From Micromonospora sp. MA102 (lineage in GTDB: Bacteria > Actinomycetota > Actinomycetes > Mycobacteriales > Micromonosporaceae): a stretch of DNA of 64,000 nucleotides. The notes beneath the pieces were generated by a model. It was not told where the DNA came from and did no database searches. It worked only from the letters and a program-made list of their open reading frames with translations. The stretch is taken from NCBI RefSeq assembly GCF_025460765.1, contig NZ_JAMWEG010000003.1, positions 1 through 64,000 on the forward strand, in the 5' to 3' direction. The position numbers and the translations under genes are program-made. This document shows, piece by piece, positions 25,202 to 32,598 of this stretch (the stretch's first letter is position 1; every line of letters begins with the position of its first letter).

Positions 25202-25637
25202 CCCCAGGAGGTCGCCCCGGCACCCCCGCCGAGGCGGCCTTCGGCGTCTGCGGACACGCCTCGGGACACTTGCCGGAGGCCGAATAGAGGCGGGACAACC
25301 AGGTCGGGTCGCTTGCCCATGGGCGCCGACTTCAGGGGCTGTGGCCGTGGTCCAAGGGCGCTGGTTAACGTGACGGGCGGTCCCATGCTTTCGAGGTCTG
25401 CGATCGTGTATCCACAGGGGTTCCGCTGTAGCGCGTGCGGCCCGCTCAGGGCCGCCTTGAAGACGTACAGAAACTTTGAACAGCTCGCCGGCAGCATCGC
25501 TGTCCGGTCTCAGGACCTGAGCGACACATCGGTATCAGGACCGGCGTGACAGGCCGCGGGCTGTTGGTGGAGACGGCGTTGTCCTGGTCGTGCCATTGCG
25601 ATCACCGTTCTAGCGCGTAGTGCCTAATACTGACGGC
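25202..25637. other. Gap in the element without a recognised gene
   Basis: These 436 bases hold no gene that I can support. A 99-codon minus-strand frame (25198-25497) has unusual composition and no ribosome binding site. A single ATCCACAGG occurs near 25410 but lacks the rest of the repeated 35-bp motif. Confidence 0.4.
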
Positions 25638-25958
25638 GTGCGGCTCGCCGGAGAAATGTGGCACGTCGGGGCTCCCCTAGTCGTCGTGGCGGTGAGTGCT
25701 GTCGCGTTGCCGGTGGTTCTTTTTGGTCGAGGCGAGCCACCGGAGGTGTCGCGCCGTGAGCGATGGATGGCCGGCATGGTCTGGCTCATCATGGCCGGCG
25801 ATGCGGCATTCGGTGAAAATCGGCCGGTGTTCGAGCGTCAGTGGAAGGGAGCCGCTGCGGCGCTTCTCGCCTTGGCCCTCGGCGTGCGACTGTTGCGCCG
25901 CTACAACTGGCGGACGCGTCGTCGAGCGGCGGCAGGCGCTCAAAAAACCAAGATCTGA
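25638..25958 (+). CDS. Small membrane protein of the element
   Basis: The product is about 106 residues from GTG 25638; GTG 25620 and ATG 25656 are also possible and none has a good ribosome binding site (GGAG is only three bases from 25656). Two hydrophobic stretches are visible, VGAPLVVVAVSAVALPVVLF and AAAALLALALGVRLL, separated by an acidic and aromatic loop (RWMAGMVWLIMAGDAAFGENRPVFERQWKG). The protein ends in a strongly basic tail. No family is recognised. It may have a role in the element or be a remnant. Confidence 0.55.
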   Translation: MRLAGEMWHVGAPLVVVAVSAVALPVVLFGRGEPPEVSRRERWMAGMVWLIMAGDAAFGENRPVFERQWKGAAAALLALALGVRLLRRYNWRTRRRAAAGAQKTKI

Positions 25959-26183
25959 GGCGCCGGAGCCCGACGCGGCCCGCGAATGCACTAATCCAAT
26001 CAAAGATTGCCTAGCCGGACGTGTCACCCACGTCCCGAGACTGATCTGTCACGCAGGTCTTTAGACCCGACGCGCCGGCAGCATCGCACGTCGGCAGCCG
26101 GCGTGTGTCCCGGTCACGGGACATGCTTGAAGTAGCGAGTCATCGCGACGGTGCGAGGTCACGTGGCGTAGAGCGACCGAGGA

Positions 26184-26762
26184 CTATGCGACGGGCATCC
26201 CGAGGTCGACCAGGATGTTGATGAGTCGACGGTCCGGTGCCTCACCATCGGATCTCGGCTCTTGGGCGTGATCAAGGAATCGAAGCGTCTCGGGTTGCCC
26301 TGAATAGCTCCACGCCTGCTTGACGGACGCGACCCGCTTACGGCTGTGGCGTGCGGCTTCCTCGCATGCGGCGATCTCGGCGTCTCGCTGGTTCGCCAGC
26401 CAAACAGGCAGCGCCGGCCCAGCTACCAGGAGGTCCCGCAGAGCGGTCCGCGGGTCGTTCAGCCGTCGATGAACGATGCAGCCGCGCAGCCAGAGCATTG
26501 CCGCCCGGTCCTGCGCACCGGGGAGCCAGAGGCCGACAGCCAGATCAATGGAGTGGACGGCGTCCCTTGCCTTCTCGCTTGTGAGGGCGGAGGCCACGTA
26601 GACGAGCCAGGGCTCGATGTGGGTGCCGCCTCCGGATCCGATCCAGCCCTTCGCCCATCTGTAGGCGCCATGCCAGTCACCAGTTTGAAGACAGGTCAGG
26701 GCCTGTTCACGGAATTCTGATGCCGACGGTGGCGTGGCTGTCGGCGGCTGGGGCTGAGACAC
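26184..26762 (-). CDS. Unknown helical protein of the element
   Basis: From a GTG at 26762 the frame gives 192 residues; a longer start at 26804 is possible. After about 15 Pro/Thr/Ser-rich residues the protein is all helical, with paired helices such as SEFREQALTCLQTGDWHGAYRWAKGWI, ALTSEKARDAVHSIDLAVGLWL and DRAAMLWLRGCIVHRRLNDPRTALRDLLVAG. This spacing is reminiscent of TPR or other helical repeats. No catalytic motif is seen. Codon use is host-like and no frameshift is apparent. Function is unknown. Confidence 0.6.
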   Translation of the reverse strand: MSQPQPPTATPPSASEFREQALTCLQTGDWHGAYRWAKGWIGSGGGTHIEPWLVYVASALTSEKARDAVHSIDLAVGLWLPGAQDRAAMLWLRGCIVHRRLNDPRTALRDLLVAGPALPVWLANQRDAEIAACEEAARHSRKRVASVKQAWSYSGQPETLRFLDHAQEPRSDGEAPDRRLINILVDLGMPVA

Positions 26763-26843
26763 CTGGCCAGTATGCGTGCCAGAGGAACAGGCTCCTTGCC
26801 CCACGGCGGCTGGCCTGCCGCCAGAGTCAACGGACGCGGGGGA

Positions 26844-27063
26844 TCAAACGGCGGGGTGCCGCGTTACGTCGTAGAGGTCCCAGTCGAGGTTCCAGAAGGA
26901 TTGGAGGCCGTGGTCACGGATGTACTGCCCCTCGGCCTCGTGGATCGGGTACATGCCGACCAGATGGACGATGTCGTGCCCCTCGTGTCCGGGTCCGCCG
27001 ACATCGATGCGGCAGTCTGCGCTGGCACTTGGCGGGATCTCACGGAGGCGATCCGCAGGAGTT
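26844..27063 (-). pseudogene. SUFU-like protein, C-terminal fragment
   Basis: The minus strand encodes about 72 residues without a start codon, closed upstream by TGA at about 27064. The readable part includes GHEGHDIVHLVGMYPIHEAE and GQYIRDHGLQSFWNLDWDLYD, then ends VTRHPAV. The pattern (valine-rich strand, YPIHxxE, DHGLxxF, DVxRPxV) resembles the suppressor-of-fused (SUFU) domain family, members of which often act as immunity-type proteins in bacteria. A different frame upstream (NPSAAELLRIA) may be its displaced N-terminal part, so a frameshift near 27064 is likely. Recognition is by eye only. Confidence 0.5.
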
Positions 27064-27102
27064 CAGCCGCCGACGGATTCACTAGCTCGGGCGGTTGGCG
27101 CG

Positions 27103-27368
27103 CTAGAGCCCGTGCGCGCGCAGGTGCTCCGAGAGGGAGTTGGCGAAGCTTTCCAACGCTGCCTTGCCCTTTTCGCGGGTGCCAAGTGACGGACGCCCGA
27201 TGACTCCGCTTGTCGTGTAGGCGGCCATACCCAGCGTCAGCAGGTGCGGCCGTCATTCGCTAGCGAGTCCGCGGTCTCGTTTGCCGAAGCGAACGAGTGC
27301 GGTGCGACGTGAAGCAGCAGGGATGTCTCCAACTCGTCAGCGTGCATGTCGTGGTTGCGGGTCTCCAT
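27103..27368 (-). pseudogene. Creatininase/MftE family, C-terminal fragment
   Basis: On the minus strand from about 27368 the frame reads NHDMHADELETSLLLHVAP, the metal-site block of creatininase family amidohydrolases. At about 27250 one base is missing; the next frame continues RPHLLTLGMAAYTTSGVIG and ends REKGKAALESFANSLSEHLRAHGL at a TAG. Joined, this is the last 85 or so residues of a creatininase-like protein. The N-terminal two-thirds is absent, replaced by the antisense integrase fragment. The homologue MftE belongs to mycofactocin maturation, but no other mycofactocin genes are here. Confidence 0.7.
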
Positions 27369-27449
27369 GCCCGAGTCTTGGCGGAACCACGGCGCGCTGG
27401 CGGTGCGGCGAGCGCTTCTCCGGCCGAGATGGCGGCACGGTTGCGACGG

Positions 27450-27980
27450 CAAGTGCGGACGGAAGATGCCCGGCCAATGTCCGGATCGGTGAACGAGCGA
27501 CCGGTGGCGGCAGATACCAAATCCCGCGCCGGCCGTCGCTCCATCGGCCTGCCGGACGCCCTGATTGATCTGCTGCGGCAGCACCTGGAGGAACAGGACG
27601 CCGAGCGCGAAACTGCCGCGCAGCTCTGGCGCGATGAGGGGTGGGTGTTCGCATCACCGACCGGCGAGGCGATCCATCAGGCGACGGACTACGGCGAATG
27701 GAAACGGCTGCTCAAGCTCGCCAGTGCGGGACGGACGGCTGCACGACGCTCGACACACTGCGCCACTGCGCTCCTGGTCCTCGGCGTCCCCGGTCGTGCC
27801 GTGATGGGCATCATGGGTTGGTCGAACTCGGCCATGGCCGTCCGGTACCAGCACATGACCGACCAGGTACGCCGGGACATCGCGCAGCAGCTCGGCGGAC
27901 TGCTCTGGGGCGATCCGCCGCGCCGGTCGGGGGAGCGCAACGACGGACCGCCGCCCGACCGCCCGGAACCAAGCAAGTGA
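27450..27980 (+). pseudogene. Tyrosine recombinase/integrase, broken C-terminal part
   Basis: The fragment begins with TKSRAGRRSIGLPDALIDLLRQH and contains LWRDEGWVFASPTGEAIHQATDYGEWKRLLKLA, typical of actinomycete phage integrases. The catalytic box LHDARHTA (27739-27762) lies in a shifted frame: about one extra base (or two lost) near 27723 and one lost base at 27762. The main frame then resumes with ALLVLGVPGRAVMGIMGWSNSAMAVRYQHMTD, which includes the Tyr nucleophile. The N-terminal DNA-binding half and the first catalytic Arg are missing. The enzyme cannot be functional, so the element is stuck. Confidence 0.85.
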
Positions 27981-27997
27981 GACGACAACTGAGACGA
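27979..27997. repeat. GAGACGA repeat, right copy
   Basis: This is the partner of the site at 23591-23609 (18 of 19 bases identical) and overlaps the stop region of the integrase remnant. A third GAGACGAC follows at about 28009. Confidence 0.5.
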
Positions 27998-28017
27998 GAG
28001 CGACTGTAGAGACGACT

Positions 28018-28047
28018 CAGGGCCGGTCCCCGTGGGGGCCGGCCCTG
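28018..28047 (-). terminator. Terminator of the rebuilt tRNA-Ser(GGA)
   Basis: CAGGGCCGG-CCCC and GGGG-CCGGCCCTG form a 14-bp stem with one G-T pair, 22 bases downstream of the intact tRNA. It was brought in by the element and replaces the original one at 23401-23430. Confidence 0.75.
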
Positions 28048-28069
28048 TCGTTTTCCCTGCTTAAGCGAG

Positions 28070-28154
28070 CGGAGGATACGAGATTCGAACTCGTGAGGGT
28101 GTAAACCCAACACGCTTTCCAAGCGTGCGCCCTAGGCCTCTAGGCGAATCCTCC
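28070..28154 (-). tRNA. tRNA-Ser (anticodon GGA)
   Basis: On the minus strand the acceptor stem GGAGGAT pairs with ATCCTCC and is followed by discriminator G. The anticodon loop TTGGAAA is held by a CGC/GCG stem and gives GGA, reading UCC and UCU. The long variable arm (TGGGTTTACACCC) and the T arm GAGTTCGAATCTC fit serine. Its 3' half is the right attachment site of the element. Confidence 0.97.
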
Positions 28155-28231
28155 GCGAGCCAGGATACAGGTCCCCGGCGGGCGAGCCACCCCACCACCC
28201 CATGAAGATCCACCCCGGGTCGGGTAGGCTT

Positions 28232-28326
28232 GGCGGCACCTCCCGTGCGGCGGTATCTCGTGAACCTCCCCAGGGCCGGAAGGCAGCAAGGATAAGCGAG
28301 CTCTGCCGGGTGCACGGGAGGCCTTT
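28232..28326 (+). ncRNA. ffs: Small signal recognition particle RNA (4.5S type)
   Basis: The apical domain is unmistakable: GTGAACCTCCCCAGGGCCGGAAGGCAGCAAGGATAAGCGAGCTC holds the GGAA tetraloop and both Ffh-binding internal loops (written here as a description; the key bases are 28260-28303). The long closing stem is formed by CCTCCCGTGC and GCACGGGAGG. It binds Ffh to target membrane proteins. The ends are set by the outer stem and the TTTCT after it. It lies between tRNA-Ser and dnaX, as in many actinobacteria. Confidence 0.95.
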
Positions 28327-28433
28327 CTGTCTCTGGGTGCCGGTAACGTCCCTGCGGGTCAGGTCACGGGGTGGTGGGTGGTCACCCGCGGCCGACCGGC
28401 GCAGAATGGCTCGGTCGAGAGGAGGCGGGACGG

Positions 28434-31247
28434 GTGGCACTGGCCCTTTACCGCAAGTACCGGCCCCGTACGTTCGCCGAGGTCATCGGCCAGGAGCACG
28501 TCACCGAGCCGCTGTCGCAGGCGCTGCGCAGCGGGCGGCTGAACCACGCCTACCTCTTCTCCGGCCCCCGGGGCTGCGGCAAGACCTCCAGCGCCCGGAT
28601 CCTGGCCCGCTCGCTCAACTGTGAGCAGGGGCCCACCCCCGAGCCCTGCGGGCAGTGTGAGTCGTGCCGCTCGCTGGCCACCGACGGCTCCGGCTCGATC
28701 GACGTCATCGAGATCGACGCGGCCAGCCACGGCGGCGTCGACGACGCCCGTGAGCTGCGCGAGAAGGCGTTCTTCGCGCCGGCCCGCAGCCGCTTCAAGA
28801 TCTACGTCATCGACGAGGCGCACATGGTCTCGTCGGCCGGCTTCAACGCCCTGCTCAAGCTGGTCGAGGAGCCCCCGGAGTACGTCAAGTTCATCTTCGC
28901 CACCACCGAGCCGGAGAAGGTCCTCGGCACGATCAAGTCGCGGACCCACCACTACCCGTTCCGGCTGATCCCGCCGAAGCTGCTCCGGCCCTACCTGGAG
29001 CAGCTGACCGAGGCCGAAGGGGTCAAGGTCGAGCCGGCGGTCTTCCCGCTGGTGGTGCGCGCCGGTGGTGGCAGCGCCCGGGACAGCCTCTCCGTGCTCG
29101 ACCAGCTCATCGCCGGCGCCGGCGCGGAGGGGGTCAGCTACGCCCGGGCCGCCGCGCTGCTCGGCGTCACCGACTCCGCCCTGATCGACGAGATGTGCGA
29201 CGCGCTTGCCGCCGGGGACGGCGCGGCCGCGTACGCCACCGTCGACCGGGTCGCGGAGGCCGGGCACGACCCGCGCCGGTTCGCCGCCGACCTGCTGGAG
29301 CGGCTGCGCGACCTCATCGTCATCCAGCAGGTGCCGGACGCCGCCGCCAAGGGCCTGATCGACGGCCCCGACGACCAGATCGAGCGGATGGCCGCCCAGG
29401 CCCAGCGGCTCGGCCCGGCGACCCTGTCCCGCTGCGCCGACATCGTGCACAACGGTCTGGTCGAGATGCGCGGCACCACCGCGCCCCGGCTGCTGCTGGA
29501 GCTGATCTGCGCCCGCATGCTGCTGCCCGGCGTGGACGACTCGTCCGGCGGCCTGCTCCAGCGTCTGGAGCGCATGGAGCGCCGGCTCATCCTGGGTGGC
29601 GCCGAGCCGCCGCCGGCCGCCGCCGGCTCCGCGCCGACCGCCCCCGCCCCGGAGGTACGCCCGGCGCCTCCCGCCCCGACCGCGGCTGCCGCCGCGCCCG
29701 ACCCGGGGACCGCCGGCACGCCGGCGGCTGCCGGTGCGCCGACCGGGGCGGCCGCCGCCCGTGCCGCCGCCGCGGCGGCCGGTGCCCGCCCGAACCCGGC
29801 TGCCCGCCCGGTCGACCCGGCCGCGAGCGGCGCCGGTGCCGCCGGGCCGGGCCGCCCGGCCGACCCGGTGCCCGGTGCGGCCGCCCAGCCCGGTCCGGGT
29901 GCCCGCACCCCATCCGGCTCGGCCCAGCCGGCCTCCGGTGGCTCCCCCGCCGACCGGGCGTCCGGCGGTCCGGTGGCCGGCGGTCCGGCGTCCGGCGGTC
30001 CCGCCCGGCGTCCCGTCCCGGCCTCGGCGGTGCTGCCCGATCCGGCCACCCCGGAGCCGCCGCGCCCCGGCGCGGCCCCGGCCGGCGCGCTGGACGCCGT
30101 CGCGGTGCGCCGGGTCTGGGCCGAGGTCGTCAGCAAGGTCAACCGGAGCAACAAGCGGATCGCGGCGCTGATGCGCGACGCGGTGGTCCGCGACCTGGAC
30201 GGCGACACGCTGGTGCTGACCGTGAAGTCGACGGTGCTGGCGAAGATGATGGCCGACCACGCCGCGGTGCTGACCGACGCCCTCTACGAGGAGTTGGGTG
30301 GCCGCTGGCAGATCCGCTGCGAGGTGGCCGGCGAGCGGGGCGCGGCGTCGCTCGGCGGCCCGGCCCGCCCCTCCGGTTCGTCCCGCGCGGCTTCCGCCGA
30401 CCCGGCCCCGGCCCGCCCGGCGTCCGGCCCGGACGCCGCGCCGGCCCGTGCGTCCGGCCCGTCCGATGCGCCGGGGAGCGGCGGCTCACCGGGGGCCACC
30501 GCTGCGCAGCCCGGCTCCTCGGCAAACCGTGCCGGTGGCTCGGCCGGGGCACGGCCCGGGAACGCCGCCCCGTCCGGCGCGGCCCGCGCGTCGGAGCCGT
30601 CCGGTGGTCCGGCCCGGCGGCCGGCCGGCCCGGCCGCGCAGGGGACGGGCGCCGGCGGGGACGACGACGAGGAGGACTGGCCGGAGCCGGCCCGACCGGG
30701 TGGCGCCGGAGAGCCGGCGGCTACAGACGCCGCCTCGGCGGCCGGCACGGGCGGGGACGACTGGCCCGAGGCCGCCCGTCCGGGTGGTGCGGCAGCCGTG
30801 GCCACGGCCCCCGCGCCGGCCGCCGTCTCGACGGCCGCCACCGCGCCCGCGGTACCGAAGCCGGCCGGGCCACCGGGCCCGTCGCAGGCGGGCGGTGGCA
30901 CGCCGAAGAACAGCGCGATCGCGGCGGCCCGGGCGGCCGCGGCGGCGGCCGCCGCCGGTGGCGGCCCGAGCAAGGGCCCGCGGTCGGCCCAGGCGACCCG
31001 GAAGACCGCCGACGCCGACTGGGCCGGTGAGCCGCCCTACGACCCCGACTACGACGGGCCGGTCGGCGGCCGGTCGGCGGCCGCGGCCCCGGCGGCGCCC
31101 GCCTACGAGGGCTTCGACCCGGGCGACGAACCGCTGGACGACGTGATCGACGAGCGGACCGCCCGGCAGTCCAGCGAGGAGCAGGCGGTGCAGTTGCTCC
31201 GCGAGGCGTTCGGGGCCGAGAAGATCGACGAGGTGGACGCGCGCTGA
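28434..31247 (+). CDS. dnaX: DNA polymerase III subunits gamma and tau
   Basis: The 937-residue protein starts at a GTG with GAGGAGG upstream. The AAA+ clamp-loader module covers about 1-370: Walker A GPRGCGKTS at 44-52, a zinc module with Cys 63, 72, 75 and 78, Walker B VIDEAH at 125-130 and the sensor segment IFATTEPEKV. Between about 385 and 560, and again from 645 to 880, the sequence is Ala/Pro/Gly/Ser-rich low complexity. A folded island at about 565-645 (DAVAVRRVWAEVV to IRCEVAGE) and a conserved tail (EEQAVQLLREAFGAEKI) remain. It loads the sliding clamp and links polymerases. I saw no slippery heptamer for gamma production. First gene of dnaX-ybaB-recR. Confidence 0.96.
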   Translation: MALALYRKYRPRTFAEVIGQEHVTEPLSQALRSGRLNHAYLFSGPRGCGKTSSARILARSLNCEQGPTPEPCGQCESCRSLATDGSGSIDVIEIDAASHGGVDDARELREKAFFAPARSRFKIYVIDEAHMVSSAGFNALLKLVEEPPEYVKFIFATTEPEKVLGTIKSRTHHYPFRLIPPKLLRPYLEQLTEAEGVKVEPAVFPLVVRAGGGSARDSLSVLDQLIAGAGAEGVSYARAAALLGVTDSALIDEMCDALAAGDGAAAYATVDRVAEAGHDPRRFAADLLERLRDLIVIQQVPDAAAKGLIDGPDDQIERMAAQAQRLGPATLSRCADIVHNGLVEMRGTTAPRLLLELICARMLLPGVDDSSGGLLQRLERMERRLILGGAEPPPAAAGSAPTAPAPEVRPAPPAPTAAAAAPDPGTAGTPAAAGAPTGAAAARAAAAAAGARPNPAARPVDPAASGAGAAGPGRPADPVPGAAAQPGPGARTPSGSAQPASGGSPADRASGGPVAGGPASGGPARRPVPASAVLPDPATPEPPRPGAAPAGALDAVAVRRVWAEVVSKVNRSNKRIAALMRDAVVRDLDGDTLVLTVKSTVLAKMMADHAAVLTDALYEELGGRWQIRCEVAGERGAASLGGPARPSGSSRAASADPAPARPASGPDAAPARASGPSDAPGSGGSPGATAAQPGSSANRAGGSAGARPGNAAPSGAARASEPSGGPARRPAGPAAQGTGAGGDDDEEDWPEPARPGGAGEPAATDAASAAGTGGDDWPEAARPGGAAAVATAPAPAAVSTAATAPAVPKPAGPPGPSQAGGGTPKNSAIAAARAAAAAAAAGGGPSKGPRSAQATRKTADADWAGEPPYDPDYDGPVGGRSAAAAPAAPAYEGFDPGDEPLDDVIDERTARQSSEEQAVQLLREAFGAEKIDEVDAR

Positions 31248-31331
31248 GCGCGCGTCGACCGCCGAGGAGCAGTGCCGTCGCCCGACTAGGCTGGGCGCGG
31301 CCGATCAGACGAGTGCGAGAAGGAGCCGTCC

Positions 31332-31664
31332 GTGCGCCCAGGTGGACAGCCGAACATGCAGCAGATGCTGAAGCAGGCGCAGAAGATGCAGCAGCAGATC
31401 GCCAAGGCGCAGGCCGAGCTGGCCGAGGCGGAGCTGACCGGCACCGCCGGTGGAGGCCTGGTCACCGCCACCGTCGCCGGCACCGGTGAGCTGAAGGCGA
31501 TCAAGATCGACCCGAAGGCGGTCGACCCGGAGGACGTGGAGACGCTGGAGGACCTGGTCGTCGCCGCCGTGCACAACGCCGCCGAGGCGGCCCGCGAGCT
31601 GACCGAGAAGAAGATGGGCCCGGTCGCGGGTGGGATGGGCGGCCTCGGCCTGCCCGGGTTCTGA
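31332..31664 (+). CDS. YbaB/EbfC family nucleoid-associated protein
   Basis: This 110-residue protein has the family layout: a long N-terminal helix rich in Met and Gln ([27 protein letters not shown]), a three-strand sheet ([20 protein letters not shown]), and a C-terminal helix ([24 protein letters not shown]), then a Gly-rich tail. The GTG at 31332 has AGGAG eight bases upstream. The dimer binds DNA and its gene is almost always located between dnaX and recR, as here. Its exact role, possibly in replication or recombination, is unclear. Confidence 0.93.
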   Translation: MRPGGQPNMQQMLKQAQKMQQQIAKAQAELAEAELTGTAGGGLVTATVAGTGELKAIKIDPKAVDPEDVETLEDLVVAAVHNAAEAARELTEKKMGPVAGGMGGLGLPGF

Positions 31665-31672
31665 GCCGGCAG

Positions 31673-32266
31673 ATGTACGAGGGTGCCATCCAGGATCTGA
31701 TCGACGAGCTGGGCCGGCTGCCGGGCGTGGGCCCGAAGAGCGCCCAGCGGATCGCCTTCCACGTCCTGTCCGCGGATCCCGCCGACGTGAACCGGCTGGC
31801 CGGCGCGCTGCGCAAGGTCAAGGAGCTGGTGCGGTTCTGCACGACCTGCTACAACGTGGCCGAGTCGGAGCAGTGCCGCATCTGCCGTGACCCGCGGCGC
31901 ACGGACGAGGTGCTCTGCGTGGTCGAGGAGCCGAAGGACGTCGTGGCGATCGAGCGGACCGGCGAGTTCCGCGGCCGCTACCACGTGCTCGGCGGCGCCA
32001 TCAACCCGCTGGAGGGCATCGGCCCGGACAACCTGCGGATCCGGGAGCTGATGACCCGGCTGGGCGCTGGCACGGTCCGTGAGCTGATCCTCGCCACGGA
32101 CCCGAACACCGAGGGTGAGGCGACCGCCACCTATCTGGCGCTCATGGTGAAGCCGATGGGCATCGCGGTGACCCGGCTGGCCAGCGGCCTGCCGGTCGGC
32201 GGCGACCTGGAGTACGCCGACGAGATCACCCTGGGTCGCGCGTTCGAGGGCCGCCGGGCGATCTGA
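31673..32266 (+). CDS. recR: Recombination protein RecR
   Basis: The 197-residue protein has the full RecR order: helix-hairpin-helix ([21 protein letters not shown], about 10-30), the four-cysteine zinc finger CTTC..CRIC at about 56-72, the Toprim domain starting at [15 protein letters not shown] and containing [15 protein letters not shown], and the Walker-like C-terminal [22 protein letters not shown]. It works with RecO/RecF in gap repair. The ATG lies nine bases after the YbaB stop codon, so it is co-transcribed with dnaX and the ybaB gene. Confidence 0.96.
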   Translation: MYEGAIQDLIDELGRLPGVGPKSAQRIAFHVLSADPADVNRLAGALRKVKELVRFCTTCYNVAESEQCRICRDPRRTDEVLCVVEEPKDVVAIERTGEFRGRYHVLGGAINPLEGIGPDNLRIRELMTRLGAGTVRELILATDPNTEGEATATYLALMVKPMGIAVTRLASGLPVGGDLEYADEITLGRAFEGRRAI

Positions 32267-32598
32267 CCGCAGCGACGAACAGGCCGGCCGGTCCCGTGCG
32301 GGGCCGGCCGGCGTCGTTCCGCCGATCCGGAATGTGGGACGGGTGCGATTCGCCACGTACGCGCCGACCGGCCGGCGACTGGCCGGTTTTGCGGCGATCC
32401 GTCCGGTCCCACTATCTGCTCCGGGCTGTGACAGTCCTGTTTGTCGCGAGATCGGAAGCTGTCAGACCCGGCCACTTGGTGTCGGCTTGATAGCGATTGC
32501 CTCCCGGGCGTTCCGCATTCTGTGTGTCGTGTCATAGCCTCCCGCACACGGACTGAGTCACAACTCGGCGTGGAACATGCGCATGACAGAGGTGAGAG
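32267..32598 (+). promoter_or_regulatory. recR terminator and promoter region of the peptide transporter
   Basis: This 332-bp gap has no gene. It begins with a GC-rich hairpin at 32283-32312 (GCCGGCCGGTCCC against GGGGCCGGCCGGC, loop GTGC) that should terminate recR transcription. From 32400 to 32570 the GC content drops and candidate promoter elements accumulate, including CTGTGACAG at 32427 and CTGTCAGAC at 32459, a loose inverted pair. A GAGG ribosome binding site precedes the ATG at 32599. The exact promoter cannot be assigned. Confidence 0.5.

Larger units (their letters stand above)
23440..28123. mobile_element. Decayed integrated element in tRNA-Ser(GGA)
   Basis: Direct repeats of 55 bp (one mismatch) at 23440-23494 and 28069-28123 bracket 4.6 kb. 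The right copy is the 3' half of an intact tRNA-Ser gene; the left copy is the same half standing alone, followed by a second terminator. This is the signature of tyrosine-recombinase integration into a tRNA gene. A recombinase gene lies at the tRNA-proximal end, as usual, but has lost its N-terminal half and carries two frameshifts. No replication, transfer or phage structural genes are present. Base composition is visibly lower in GC than in the flanks. Only four small ORFs look intact. Confidence 0.88.

Noticed and set aside
25198..25497. A 99-codon minus-strand frame in the element
   Set aside because: No ribosome binding site, irregular composition and overlap with the end of the coiled-coil gene.
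26010..26065. A stretch like the end of an insertion sequence (GTGTCACCCACGTCCCGAGAC then CTGTCACGCAGGTCT)
   Set aside because: The paired TGTCAC-type phrases recall IS ends, but no transposase, matching opposite end or target duplication is present.
27064..27066. TGA in the SUFU-like frame as a recoded codon
   Set aside because: The surrounding genes are all decayed and no recoding signal is seen; a frameshifted pseudogene is simpler.
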